Assembly: GCF_002831625.1 (NCBI RefSeq)
Contig: NZ_CP025116.1
Location: forward strand, 868,001-932,000
Length of the DNA: 64,000 nucleotides
Origin: Nonlabens sp. MB-3u-79
GTDB lineage: Bacteria > Bacteroidota > Bacteroidia > Flavobacteriales > Flavobacteriaceae
Direction: 5' to 3'
Shown: positions 37,079 through 45,840 of the stretch, piece by piece
How the letters are laid out: every line of letters starts with the position of its first letter
Position numbering within the stretch: position 1 is the stretch's first letter
Program-made: the position numbers and the translations under genes
The notes under the pieces: generated by a model
The model's database searches: none
What the model saw: only the letters and a program-made list of their open reading frames with translations
Told to the model about the DNA's origin: nothing

Positions 37079-38581
37079 ATGAATGATAGAAAATATCACT
37101 TTATTCTTGTCCTGATAAGTGTGGTCATCGCCGCTACGCTAGCCATACAACTGTACTGGAATTACAACAATTTCCAGGAGTCTAAAAGAGTACTGGTTTC
37201 TGACTTGCAAATGAGTCTGGATAAGAGTGTAGATGTTTATTATGAACAACTGATTAAAAGAAATAATTTAGGAATCATCGTTGATGAGACTACTAATAGA
37301 AAGGCAGAGTTTGACAAAATATTTAGAAGAATGGATAGTGTCAATCGTGCCTCTGGATATCGAGGTTTTAACCTTGATAACGTGGCAACCAGTGACCTTT
37401 CTGAAATCAGAATTTACAAAGGCATCTCTATGGATAGTCTCAATAGGATAAGACCTATGGAGGACTTGTGGAATTTTCCCAATTATGAAATTCAGAAACC
37501 TGACGGTAGTTTTAAAGAGTTGCAGGTAGAAACTTTTTTTTCTGATCAACACAACCTAGAGGAGACTATATCGTCACTGACTAGCAAAATAGTAGTAAGT
37601 ATCCAAGAGGATCAAATGAATCTAAAACGTATGGATAGTCTTATATCGGCAAACCTTCAATTGCGAGGCCTTGATATCACACACGATGTTGCTATTGTAA
37701 AAGCTACCGATAATAATCTTCTTCAAAAAAACACCCTCAAAGCAAATTCAGAATTATTAAAAAGCGGTGACAGTTTACTAATGAGTTATTCTGGTCTTTC
37801 TCCTGAAATATACAGACTCAATCTAACTGGTATTATTCTCAGTGCATTACTTATCACAGCAGTAGTTCTTTGCCTATTTTATCTGTTACAAATTATAAGA
37901 AAACAAAAAGCGTTGGGAGAGATGAAAAACGATCTCATTTCTAACATCACTCATGAGTTTAAAACACCCATCGCTACTGCAAGCGCCGCCTTAGAAGGTG
38001 TTCAAAGTTTTACTAATAGTGGTGATCAAGATAAAACAGATCGTTATTTGAGTATGGGCCGCGAGCAACTCGTGAAACTTAATGGTATGGTAGAGCGCAT
38101 CCTTGAAACAGCTACTTTGGACAGTGACGAATTAATGTTGCAAAAAAGTGGTGTGGAGATCAATGAATTGATTGAAGTAATTATACACAAACACCAAAAC
38201 CAAACTTCTAAAAAGATCTCTTTTATAGAAGAAAGCAAAGGAGTTGTGTTCAATGCCGATGCTTTTCATCTAGAAAATGCCATCAACAACCTTATTGATA
38301 ATGCTATAAAATATGGTGGTGATCAGATTGAGGTCAGCCTTCGTAAGCATACAGAATCTATAAGTATAACGGTTACTGATGATGGGAAAAACTTGAGTTC
38401 TAAAGACGTACGACTTATTTTTGATAAATTTTACAGAGTAGGGAAAGGAAACCGTCATGATGTAAAAGGGTTTGGGATAGGTTTATTCTATACAAAATCC
38501 ATCATTGAAAAGCACAAGGGTACCGTTACTGCAACTGTACAACCACAAACCTCTTTTAAAATCACTTTGCCTTATGAATAA
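37079..38581 (+). CDS. Membrane sensor histidine kinase
   Basis: A 500-residue two-component sensor. TM1 lies at about 8-27 and TM2 at about 248-272, enclosing a 220-residue periplasmic sensor domain without recognised fold. The phosphorylated His292 is in SNITHEFKTPIA, and the HATPase domain (about 385-500) shows the N box INNLIDNAIKYGG, VTDDGKN and GFGIGLFYTKSI. The stop overlaps the response regulator start by eight bases. It diverges from the GLPGLI/receptor operon and may respond to envelope state; the signal is unknown. Confidence 0.93.
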   Translation: MNDRKYHFILVLISVVIAATLAIQLYWNYNNFQESKRVLVSDLQMSLDKSVDVYYEQLIKRNNLGIIVDETTNRKAEFDKIFRRMDSVNRASGYRGFNLDNVATSDLSEIRIYKGISMDSLNRIRPMEDLWNFPNYEIQKPDGSFKELQVETFFSDQHNLEETISSLTSKIVVSIQEDQMNLKRMDSLISANLQLRGLDITHDVAIVKATDNNLLQKNTLKANSELLKSGDSLLMSYSGLSPEIYRLNLTGIILSALLITAVVLCLFYLLQIIRKQKALGEMKNDLISNITHEFKTPIATASAALEGVQSFTNSGDQDKTDRYLSMGREQLVKLNGMVERILETATLDSDELMLQKSGVEINELIEVIIHKHQNQTSKKISFIEESKGVVFNADAFHLENAINNLIDNAIKYGGDQIEVSLRKHTESISITVTDDGKNLSSKDVRLIFDKFYRVGKGNRHDVKGFGIGLFYTKSIIEKHKGTVTATVQPQTSFKITLPYE

Positions 38582-39260
38582 AGATACTATAAACATCATA
38601 CTTGCCGAAGATGAACCTGCATTAGGAATGATCGTTAAAGAAAGTCTGGAAACTCGAGGTTTTAGTGTACGTCATGAATTAAATGGCGCTCTTGCGCTCG
38701 ATGCATTTCATGAAAAACAACCCGATATTCTTGTTCTAGATGTAATGATGCCAAAATTAGATGGTTTTGAATTGGCTAAAAAAATACGAGTAGAAAATGA
38801 GGAAATTCCCATCATTTTCCTGACCGCAAAATCACAGACAGAAGACGTTTTGGAAGGTTTTCACGTAGGCGGTAACGACTACCTTAAGAAGCCTTTTTCC
38901 ATGGAAGAGCTCATTGTGCGCATCGAGAGTTTACTCAGCAGGCAAACCGTTCAAAAAACAGCTGCTATTTATGAATTAGGAGACTATTCCTTTAATTTTC
39001 CCAAGCAGCATCTTATATATAAAGAAGAGGTAACAAAACTCACTCATAGAGAGGCACATTTGCTCTATCACTTAGTTTTAAAGAAAAATAAAGTGTTAGA
39101 CCGCACCTTTATTCTTAAAAAATTATGGGGTAATGACGACTTTTTCTCTGGTCGTAGTATGGATGTCTTTATCACAAAGTTGCGCAAAAAACTAGCACTA
39201 GATGATGAACTAGAAATAGTAAATGTGCGCGGTTACGGCTATAAGTTAATAACGCCTTAA
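38574..39260 (+). CDS. OmpR/PhoB-family response regulator
   Basis: A 228-residue transcription factor. I chose ATG 38574 (MNKDTINIILAEDEP), overlapping the kinase stop by eight bases. The receiver domain (about 6-120) has the acidic pair in AEDEP, phospho-acceptor Asp56 (LVLDVMMPK), Thr84 and Lys106 (LKKPF). The winged-helix domain (about 130-228) ends with SMDVFITKLRKKL and VNVRGYGYKL. It works with the kinase upstream. Target genes cannot be named; the divergent GLPGLI operon is a good candidate. Confidence 0.93.
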   Translation: MNKDTINIILAEDEPALGMIVKESLETRGFSVRHELNGALALDAFHEKQPDILVLDVMMPKLDGFELAKKIRVENEEIPIIFLTAKSQTEDVLEGFHVGGNDYLKKPFSMEELIVRIESLLSRQTVQKTAAIYELGDYSFNFPKQHLIYKEEVTKLTHREAHLLYHLVLKKNKVLDRTFILKKLWGNDDFFSGRSMDVFITKLRKKLALDDELEIVNVRGYGYKLITP

Positions 39261-39486
39261 ACTATACCCGATTTTCAGTTCTTGATAAAAAATCTACACG
39301 CTATCACAAGGGCTGTATCTATTTTTAGACGAGCTATCCACTTAGCCGTAAATGACAGCTGTTTATTCCTGATCAGATGATCATCTGTATAAAAACTTTC
39401 TTAGAACACATACTGCTTGATTCACGGATTCCTGCATTTAAATGAATTGCTAGAAATATCCATCACATAGTTGTAATTTGCTGTTT

Positions 39487-40272
39487 ATGAAGTGGACGTT
39501 TTTCTTATTTTTTATTTGCATGATGGCACAAGGTCAAAAAACTGACAAAGGCTTTGACCTCATGGCAGACTCTTTTTATGGAGTTGACGACTTCGCAGCG
39601 ATTTATTACGGTAAAAACGGTGCTTTTATTAAGAAAAAAGGAAAAGAAACTCAGCAGTTTTATGATGTACTGTTGGGGGATCTTACCGAGGTAGATTTAA
39701 TCAATCCTTTGAGCATCTTATTATTTTATAAGGATACTCAAACTGTTGTATTACTGGATAACCGCCTTAATGAAAAGCAGCGTATTTCATTAAACCAACT
39801 CTCTCCTTCTCGATTTTATGAACACGCCAAACTTGCTGGTGAACGAAGGCTCTGGCTTCACGATCTGGATCAAAATAGGCTAGAGCTTTATGATTACATC
39901 AATAACAGGACGCTTATTAGTACGGCTGTTTTAAAGGATGATATTTCTCAATTGTTAAGTGATTATAATTTTTGCCATGTGGTGAGTAAAAACTACATAG
40001 AAACTTATAATTCTTATGGTAGTAAAACAGCCACTATGCCATTTGTAGAAGGCTCATTGCTTGATTATGATTTTGAAAGCCTTATTATCCTTAAGGATCA
40101 TCAAGTTAAAGTGATGAGGATGGATAAAGAGTACCGCTTTCGCGAAAGCGAGATAACCACTAGAAGCATATCAGAAAAGGAAGTGAATTCCCTTTATCTA
40201 AAGAATGGAAAACTTTATATTTGGACCGGTAAACGTGTAGACGTCTATACCATCAACCTCATTAAGAATTAA
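39487..40272 (+). CDS. Secreted protein of unknown function, possibly beta-propeller
   Basis: A 261-residue protein starting at ATG 39487 (MKWTFFLFFICMMAQGQK), a short signal peptide. The rest alternates short beta-strands with charged turns, for example SILLFYKDTQTVVLLDNRL, RRLWLHDLDQNRLELYDY and KLYIWTGKRVDVYTINL, resembling blades of a beta-propeller. I recognise no named family. It lies two bases before the deoxynucleoside kinase gene, so the two are probably cotranscribed. The palindrome gives YRFRESE near residues 217-223. Confidence 0.7.
   Translation: MKWTFFLFFICMMAQGQKTDKGFDLMADSFYGVDDFAAIYYGKNGAFIKKKGKETQQFYDVLLGDLTEVDLINPLSILLFYKDTQTVVLLDNRLNEKQRISLNQLSPSRFYEHAKLAGERRLWLHDLDQNRLELYDYINNRTLISTAVLKDDISQLLSDYNFCHVVSKNYIETYNSYGSKTATMPFVEGSLLDYDFESLIILKDHQVKVMRMDKEYRFRESEITTRSISEKEVNSLYLKNGKLYIWTGKRVDVYTINLIKN
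40135..40150 (+). repeat. 16-bp palindrome, copy 9 (inside the secreted-protein gene)
   Basis: Perfect CGCTTTCGCGAAAGCG followed by AGATAACC. Read as RFRES. Confidence 0.95.
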
Positions 40273-40274
40273 AC

Positions 40275-40892
40275 ATGCATATAGCCGTTGCTGGAAATAT
40301 AGGCGCAGGTAAAACCACGCTTACTCAATTACTTGCCAAACATTACAAATGGACACCTCAATTTGAGGATGTTTTAGAAAACCCCTATTTAGAAGATTTC
40401 TATCAAGACATGGAACGCTGGTCGTTTAATCTACAGGTATATTTCTTGAACAGCCGTTTCCGTCAGATTTTGGAAATACGTGAAAGCGGTAAAAAAATCA
40501 TTCAAGACCGGACGATATATGAAGACGCAAGCATTTTTGCTCCTAACCTTCATGCGATGGGATTGTTATCACAACGTGATTTTGATAATTACAGCTCCCT
40601 ATTTGACCTTATGGAAAAAGTAGTTGCTGCTCCAGATTTGTTGATCTACTTGCGCAGTTCTATTCCTAACCTAGTGAACCAAATACACAAACGAGGTCGC
40701 GATTATGAAAACAGCATTTCTATAGACTACCTAAGCCGTTTGAACGAACGTTATGAAGGGTGGGTTCATGGTTATAAGAAGGGGAATCTATTGATCATCG
40801 ATGTAGATGATATAGATTTTGTCAATAATCCTGAAGATTTAGGAGAGGTTATCAATAAAATAGATGCAGAGATGACAGGGCTTTTTGCTTAA
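40275..40892 (+). CDS. Deoxynucleoside kinase
   Basis: A 205-residue cytoplasmic kinase of the dNK/dGK/dCK family that phosphorylates deoxynucleosides for salvage. The Walker A motif is GNIGAGKTT (7-15), followed by FEDVLENPYLEDFYQDM for substrate binding, the DRS-like motif QDRTIYEDASIF (about 76-87) and the lid with RGRDYENSI. The length matches bacterial members. It follows the secreted-protein gene by two bases and ends at a strong terminator. Base specificity is not clear. Confidence 0.9.
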   Translation: MHIAVAGNIGAGKTTLTQLLAKHYKWTPQFEDVLENPYLEDFYQDMERWSFNLQVYFLNSRFRQILEIRESGKKIIQDRTIYEDASIFAPNLHAMGLLSQRDFDNYSSLFDLMEKVVAAPDLLIYLRSSIPNLVNQIHKRGRDYENSISIDYLSRLNERYEGWVHGYKKGNLLIIDVDDIDFVNNPEDLGEVINKIDAEMTGLFA

Positions 40893-40912
40893 AATTTGCT
40901 GAATTAAAATAA

Positions 40913-40948
40913 ACAAAGCCTGTTCTAAATTACCAGAACAGGCTTTGT
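40913..40948 (+). terminator. Intrinsic terminator after the deoxynucleoside kinase
   Basis: ACAAAGCCTGTTCT (40913-40926) and AGAACAGGCTTTGT (40935-40948) form a perfect 14-bp stem with an 8-nt loop, 20 nt after the stop codon. Confidence 0.88.
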
Positions 40949-41128
40949 TATTTATAAGGTTTTCCAGCTTTCAAAATCACAAATCCCGTATTTAAATCCT
41001 ATCCCTATTCAACTGGGCTTTTCTCTAACGGCATAGCTGATATTGTCAAATACAAGAGGCGAAAACAGCAAAAGTAATTTGTTGCGGTGCTACTGGACCA
41101 CCTCAATTCCTTGATTCAAAATCGGTTT

Positions 41129-42097
41129 TTAATACCCAACTTTAGAACGCACACGTTTCAACACACTATCTGCAATATGTCGCGCCTTAAAAGCTCCTTC
41201 TTCAAGCGCCATGTCTAATTCGTGTCTATTCTCCATTAAGTAGTCGTAACGTTCTCTAGCTTCCTTAAAGCGTTCACAAAGTGCTTCAAATAATGCCTGC
41301 TTTGCATGACCGTAACCATAATTTCCTGCAGCATAATTATTGCGCATTTCTTGAATCTTTTGCTCTGGTGCAATTAATTTATATAAGGCAAAAACATTAC
41401 AGGTTTCTGTGTTTTTAGGTTCTTCAAGTGGTGTACTATCGGTTTCTATAGACATACACTGCTTGCGTAAGTTTTTATCTGATTGGAAAATATCAATAAT
41501 GTTACCTCTAGACTTGCTCATTTTACCGCCATCGGTTCCAGGAACGAGGAGTCCGTCTTTTTGGATTTTGGCCTCAGGCTCTATAAAAGTAGTCCCCATT
41601 TTATTATTGAATCTACCCGCAACATCACGTGTTATTTCCACGTGTTGCAATTGATCCTTACCCACAGGAACGACCTCTGCGTCATAAAGTAAAATATCTG
41701 CAGCCATCAACATAGGATAAGTAAAAAGGCCTGCATTTACGTCTTCAAGTCGGTCTGCTTTATCTTTAAAGCTATGTGCAAGAGTCAGTCTTTGATAAGG
41801 ATAAAAACAAGCGAGGTACCAATTCAATTCTGTTACTTGTGGAATATCGCTTTGTCTATAAAACACCGTTTTACTGATGTCTAGACCGCACGCCAGCCAT
41901 GCCGCTGCAGTAGAATAAGTGTTTTCTCTTAATAATTCTCCATCTTTAATTTGGGTTAGAGAATGCATGTCTGCAATAAAAAGAAAGGAATCATTGTTTT
42001 CATCTGAGGACATTTCTATCGCTGGTAAAATAGCACCTAGAAGATTTCCTAAATGAGGTGTGCCAGTAGATTGAACGCCAGTAAGTATTCTTGCCAT
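41129..42097 (-). CDS. trpS: Tryptophan-tRNA ligase
   Basis: A 322-residue class I aminoacyl-tRNA synthetase that charges tRNA-Trp. The HIGH-type motif reads GTPHLGNLLGA (about 12-22) and the KMSKS motif is GGKMSKSRGN (about 190-199). The Trp pocket and dimer regions follow the family (LLYDAEVVPVGKDQLQHVE). The length is normal. A TAnnTTTG box (42115-42122) lies 17 nt upstream. It is a single gene. Confidence 0.97.
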   Translation of the reverse strand: MARILTGVQSTGTPHLGNLLGAILPAIEMSSDENNDSFLFIADMHSLTQIKDGELLRENTYSTAAAWLACGLDISKTVFYRQSDIPQVTELNWYLACFYPYQRLTLAHSFKDKADRLEDVNAGLFTYPMLMAADILLYDAEVVPVGKDQLQHVEITRDVAGRFNNKMGTTFIEPEAKIQKDGLLVPGTDGGKMSKSRGNIIDIFQSDKNLRKQCMSIETDSTPLEEPKNTETCNVFALYKLIAPEQKIQEMRNNYAAGNYGYGHAKQALFEALCERFKEARERYDYLMENRHELDMALEEGAFKARHIADSVLKRVRSKVGY

Positions 42098-42114
42098 TAT
42101 TTTTAATTGAGGAT

Positions 42115-42122
42115 CAAAGATA
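42115..42122 (-). promoter_or_regulatory. -7 promoter box of trpS
   Basis: Minus strand TATCTTTG, full consensus match, 17 nt before the trpS start codon. Confidence 0.6.
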
Positions 42123-42225
42123 ATTAGTAATCCGTATTCTCAACAAAGGAATGTCTATTAATACCGCTTAAAAATCTGGAAGTCTTTAGTTTTAAGTGAG
42201 ATCCTTAAAATAAGGTGCCTATTAA

Positions 42226-43002
42226 GTGATAAATTCGTCTATTTTTGACAACTTGAAATGGATACGCTACATATTAATGCCTTTATACCGTGTATGGTTT
42301 TACATACTGATGGGCATTCCTATTGTTATTTTGTTTCCGCTGCTATTGGTTCTAACCATTTCAGAAAAAACTTATTCCCTATTTTTTAAATTTGCTCAGT
42401 TTTGGGCAGCTATCATTCTATTTGGAATGGGGTTTTGGCCCTCTATTAAAAGAGCCGAGTCTATGAAAAAGGATCAAAGTTATATGCTAGTAGCCAACCA
42501 TACGAGCATGAGTGATATTATGATAATGTTACTGATCTCCAAGAATCCTTTTGTTTTTGTAGGAAAAAAAGAACTGGCTAAAATTCCTGTTTTTGGTTTT
42601 TTCTATAAACGCACGTGTATCCTTGTTGATAGAAACAATCCTAAAAGTCGTACAGAGGTTTTTGACCGCGCGAGAAAGCGTATGCAGGACGGCGTAAGTA
42701 TATGCATCTTTCCAGAAGGTGGCGTTTCTGACGATCTCAATATAGTGCTAGATACTTTTAAGGATGGTGCATTTAGGCTCGCCATAGAGCATCAAATCCC
42801 TGTTCTTCCGGTTACCTTATTTGATAATAAAAAACGTTTCCCTTTTCATTTTTTTAAAGGAGGCCCTGGAATGATGAGGGCACAGACGCATAAGGCTATA
42901 GATACTAAAGGTATGAGTGTTGCTGCAGATAAGGTACGCTTTCGCGAAAGCGTCAGAAACATCATTCTTCATTCCTTAGAAAACGGACCACTAACCTCTT
43001 AA
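42226..43002 (+). CDS. 1-acyl-sn-glycerol-3-phosphate acyltransferase (PlsC-like)
   Basis: A 258-residue membrane acyltransferase of phospholipid synthesis, making phosphatidic acid. The N-terminal helices (about 17-37) anchor it. Family motifs are NHTSMSD (His and Asp catalytic), the block around CILVDRNNPKSRTE and FPEGGVS. The annotated start is GTG 42226; an internal ATG in ILMPLYRVWF is a shorter alternative. Palindrome copy 10 near the 3' end is read as RFRES and lies outside the catalytic motifs. Confidence 0.88.
   Translation: MINSSIFDNLKWIRYILMPLYRVWFYILMGIPIVILFPLLLVLTISEKTYSLFFKFAQFWAAIILFGMGFWPSIKRAESMKKDQSYMLVANHTSMSDIMIMLLISKNPFVFVGKKELAKIPVFGFFYKRTCILVDRNNPKSRTEVFDRARKRMQDGVSICIFPEGGVSDDLNIVLDTFKDGAFRLAIEHQIPVLPVTLFDNKKRFPFHFFKGGPGMMRAQTHKAIDTKGMSVAADKVRFRESVRNIILHSLENGPLTS
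42937..42952 (+). repeat. 16-bp palindrome, copy 10 (inside the acyltransferase gene)
   Basis: Perfect CGCTTTCGCGAAAGCG followed by TCAGAA, one of the few without the GAG flank. Read as RFRES. Confidence 0.95.
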
Positions 43003-43141
43003 AACAGAAAAACCGCTCCATGGCACAGGAACGGCTTCTCATCATCATTGCAAATAATTGAGTTGAAATGAATCACCCTCAACATTCTTCTTTTCCTTTT
43101 TCACGAAAAATCTTAACTGACGTACAATGATTGTCAGCAAT

Positions 43142-44740
43142 TTAAAATCTATACATAACACCGCTTTGAACACCTATGGTATAAGGTCTAAAGTCTGCAA
43201 CGTTATTTCTTAATGTACTTAGCTGGTATTTAAATGTAGGCTCTATAAAAGCTCCTAATTGATTGGTAAAGTCATATCCTAATCCTAATCCAAAATTAGC
43301 ACTCTGATTAAAGTCATTAAAATTGCGATCCTCGCCTAACTCTAATCGCTGACTGGAATTTTGAACAGCGACCACATTATCTGTTAAGAAAAGAGCACTG
43401 ACTCCACCTAATACACTTATTTTAAACTTCCTATTCACAAGGTTGTATTGCAGTTCTAATGGCACTTCTATATAGCCTAGTTGCTGAGAAATCTCTCCTT
43501 TAATTCCTTGAAACTGATTACTTACCAATTCTTGTGCGGCAAAACCGGTCTCAAACGCATCGTTCAACAAAGGACTGTTACCAATGGAAGCGTCACTTAC
43601 AGAGCTCGCATTATAAACTTGATCTAACTGCTGACCACGAGAGGCTATACTTACATTAACCTGATAATTGATGTCTTGTGTATTATAAGTCATGTTGATC
43701 TGATTGACTCCGGTTCTAAGACTTAAGCGAGGTGATATTTCATAGCTTAAACCAATTCCATAACTTAAATGAACACCCGCATTTTTACCATTATCACTAA
43801 CTTCATTGTTGACAGAACTCCCGCTTAAGCTGTTAGAGTAGACTGGTCCTGCCTGTGTAGTAGCGGCCCATCTCCCTTTAAAAACATTCTCCTTAATGCT
43901 GTCTTCTTTTTTCTCTTGAGCAGCGATGTCTTCTAAAGTTGGCACACTCTTTTTAGTGGAATCTATAGCGGTAATGGCATTATTAATAACATCATCCTTG
44001 ACTGCATTAGCTAGACCAAGATCCTTAGGGGTATACTTTAAAACAACTTCTTTTCTAGGGTCAGGAGTCGCCGACATAGGGTTTTTTACAGAAGGCTTTG
44101 TACTATGTTCTGAGCTGGCAACTCCAGCTTGTTGTTCTTTAATTGGTGTTGCAATAAAATTATCTTTTGTAGCACTGCCTTCTAAAGGCTTTTTATTGGT
44201 TCCCTGTGCATTTGAATAAAGCTGCTTTGGTTGTTCCTTAGCATTATATCGAGGGTCTGAATACCCATCAACAGACGTTGCCAAATCGCTTGTCTTTAAG
44301 GGAAGCTTTGCTCCAGTGTTCGCATTAGAATTCTCCTTTAAATTATTCAAGGGTTCTGAGCCCCCTTTTGTGTCTTCAGTTGCTAACTGGGTATCATTAG
44401 TTCTTTCCTTGAGGTATGGTACCGCGCCTTTACTAGAAAGCTCTTCGTTGTTTTTTAAAGAGTTTTGCGGCTTTGTCTTTGCGTCTCTGGACGTTTCGGA
44501 ATTAACAAACGGCTGTTGTTTGCTACTCATATCATTATCCATACCGAAGTATAAGGATGTCAATAAGATCGCCAATCCCGCAGCAATTCCTCCTAGTACC
44601 CACCAAAATGGAATAATTCTACCCGTCTTGTTTTTATCGAGATCTTTTTCAATAGCATCCCAAACCTTTCCTGATGGTTGCACCTCAAAGTCTTTGAATC
44701 CTTCTTGAAAAAGTCTGTCTATGTTTTTCTTTTTACTCAT
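43142..44740 (-). CDS. Envelope-spanning protein: inner-membrane helix, disordered linker, outer-membrane barrel
   Basis: A 532-residue protein encoded directly after an ECF sigma factor. Residues 1-40 are cytoplasmic and charged (RLFQEGFKDFEVQPSGKVWD), a single TM helix spans about 42-65, then a low-complexity, Lys/Ser/Asn/Pro-rich linker runs to about 290. The C-terminal part (about 300-532) is beta-rich with alternating hydrophobics (LRTGVNQINMTYN, FKISVLGGVSALF) and ends in MYRF, like a small outer-membrane barrel. The N-terminus probably holds the sigma factor, so the protein could link outer-membrane state to transcription. The function is inferred. Confidence 0.7.
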   Translation of the reverse strand: MSKKKNIDRLFQEGFKDFEVQPSGKVWDAIEKDLDKNKTGRIIPFWWVLGGIAAGLAILLTSLYFGMDNDMSSKQQPFVNSETSRDAKTKPQNSLKNNEELSSKGAVPYLKERTNDTQLATEDTKGGSEPLNNLKENSNANTGAKLPLKTSDLATSVDGYSDPRYNAKEQPKQLYSNAQGTNKKPLEGSATKDNFIATPIKEQQAGVASSEHSTKPSVKNPMSATPDPRKEVVLKYTPKDLGLANAVKDDVINNAITAIDSTKKSVPTLEDIAAQEKKEDSIKENVFKGRWAATTQAGPVYSNSLSGSSVNNEVSDNGKNAGVHLSYGIGLSYEISPRLSLRTGVNQINMTYNTQDINYQVNVSIASRGQQLDQVYNASSVSDASIGNSPLLNDAFETGFAAQELVSNQFQGIKGEISQQLGYIEVPLELQYNLVNRKFKISVLGGVSALFLTDNVVAVQNSSQRLELGEDRNFNDFNQSANFGLGLGYDFTNQLGAFIEPTFKYQLSTLRNNVADFRPYTIGVQSGVMYRF

Positions 44741-44742
44741 AA

Positions 44743-45291
44743 TTAACCGGCATTAGAATTGTGAGATTCACGCCATATTTTAACCATTGATTGCAGGTGT
44801 TGTCTAGCTCGTGCAAGATTAGATTTTGATGTACCCGTCGTAATTTTCATCATCTCTGCTATTTCTTTGTGACTGTATCCATCCATTACATACATAGTAA
44901 ATACGAGTCTGTACCTTTCTGGCAACTCTTGCACCATGGATAATAATTTTTTAAGCGGCACATCATCTGATTCCTCTATCTGAACCGCCTCTAAATCTTC
45001 TAATTGGTCTTCATTTACCAGGTCGTATACCTTTACACCTCTATACCGCTGCAATGCAGTGTTTACTGCTATTCTTTTGCACCACCCTTCAAAAGAACCT
45101 TTAAATTTAAACTGATCTATTTTTTTAAATATGATGATAAAAGTGTCTTGCAATATGTCTTGAGCCTCTGCTTCATTAGGAGCATATCGCAAACATGATC
45201 CATATAGCTTAGGAGAAATTGTTTGATACAGTTCCTTTTGAGCCTTACGATCATTTTTCTGACATAATGTAATTATCTTTTTATACACCAC
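44743..45291 (-). CDS. ECF-type RNA polymerase sigma factor
   Basis: A 182-residue sigma-70 family factor with region 2 (about 20-90: DILQDTFIIIFKKIDQFKF and WCKRIAVNTALQRYR) and region 4 (about 118-172: LPERYRLVFTMYVMDGYSHKEIAEM with TGTSKSNLARARQHL). The length fits ECF factors. It begins 14 nt after the small lipoprotein gene and ends 2 nt before the envelope-spanning protein, so all three form one operon. Control through the membrane-anchored partner is the usual arrangement. Confidence 0.93.
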   Translation of the reverse strand: MVYKKIITLCQKNDRKAQKELYQTISPKLYGSCLRYAPNEAEAQDILQDTFIIIFKKIDQFKFKGSFEGWCKRIAVNTALQRYRGVKVYDLVNEDQLEDLEAVQIEESDDVPLKKLLSMVQELPERYRLVFTMYVMDGYSHKEIAEMMKITTGTSKSNLARARQHLQSMVKIWRESHNSNAG

Positions 45292-45305
45292 GATTTAAAG
45301 TTCAA

Positions 45306-45719
45306 TCATTCTTCAACAGGTATGGTATATTCTAAATAAGTCGCTTCATTATTTGCATCCAAACCATTAAAAAACTTAAATATATAGGTGCCATTACTGG
45401 CAGCTAGAAACCTTAAATCTCTTTGTGTTGTTACTACGCCTTCTTCACAATCACGGTTAGTAACGGAAGCTACTACCGTAATAACCCTCTCATTGAGATT
45501 AGAACTCACCTCAAAACCTGCAAACTGTTGACAATTATTTGTAAAGTCAAATGTCACCGGAATCGTATGCGTCTGTCCAAAAGTGAATGCTTGTGGTAAT
45601 TCTACACTAACTACAGGTAGTGCCTCATAGTTAACAACTGACGACTCACCATCATCAATACTACAAGCATTGAGCATAACCGCTACAATAGCAATGATCA
45701 TTAATATTTTATATTTCAT
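45306..45719 (-). CDS. Small lipoprotein upstream of the sigma factor
   Basis: A 137-residue lipoprotein with signal peptide and lipobox LNAC (about residue 19), then an acidic stretch (SIDDGESS). The mature part is beta-rich with two conserved-looking Cys (NNCQQFAGF and NRDCEEGV). I do not recognise a family. It is first in the operon with the sigma factor and the envelope-spanning protein; a periplasmic or outer-membrane sensor role is possible but unproven. Confidence 0.75.
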   Translation of the reverse strand: MKYKILMIIAIVAVMLNACSIDDGESSVVNYEALPVVSVELPQAFTFGQTHTIPVTFDFTNNCQQFAGFEVSSNLNERVITVVASVTNRDCEEGVVTTQRDLRFLAASNGTYIFKFFNGLDANNEATYLEYTIPVEE

Positions 45720-45787
45720 ATTCCTTTATAGTATTATATATATAAGATGCAACTTTTTACAAAAGGTTGCGTCTGTATTAAAAAAAT

Positions 45788-45818
45788 AAAACCGCTAACG
45801 TTAAACGGTAGCGGTTTT
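45788..45818 (-). terminator. Intrinsic terminator of recA
   Basis: AAAACCGCTA (45788-45797) and TAGCGGTTTT (45809-45818) form a 10-bp stem, with CGTT/AACG pairing inside the loop. It lies 23 nt after the recA stop on the minus strand. Confidence 0.85.
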
Positions 45819-45840
45819 AAAAGTTATTAGTCCGTAAAGT

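Noticed and set aside
43926..44708. Two long plus-strand frames (97 and 130 codons) opposite the envelope-spanning protein
   Set aside because: They arise from the low-complexity linker of the real gene and have no domain pattern.
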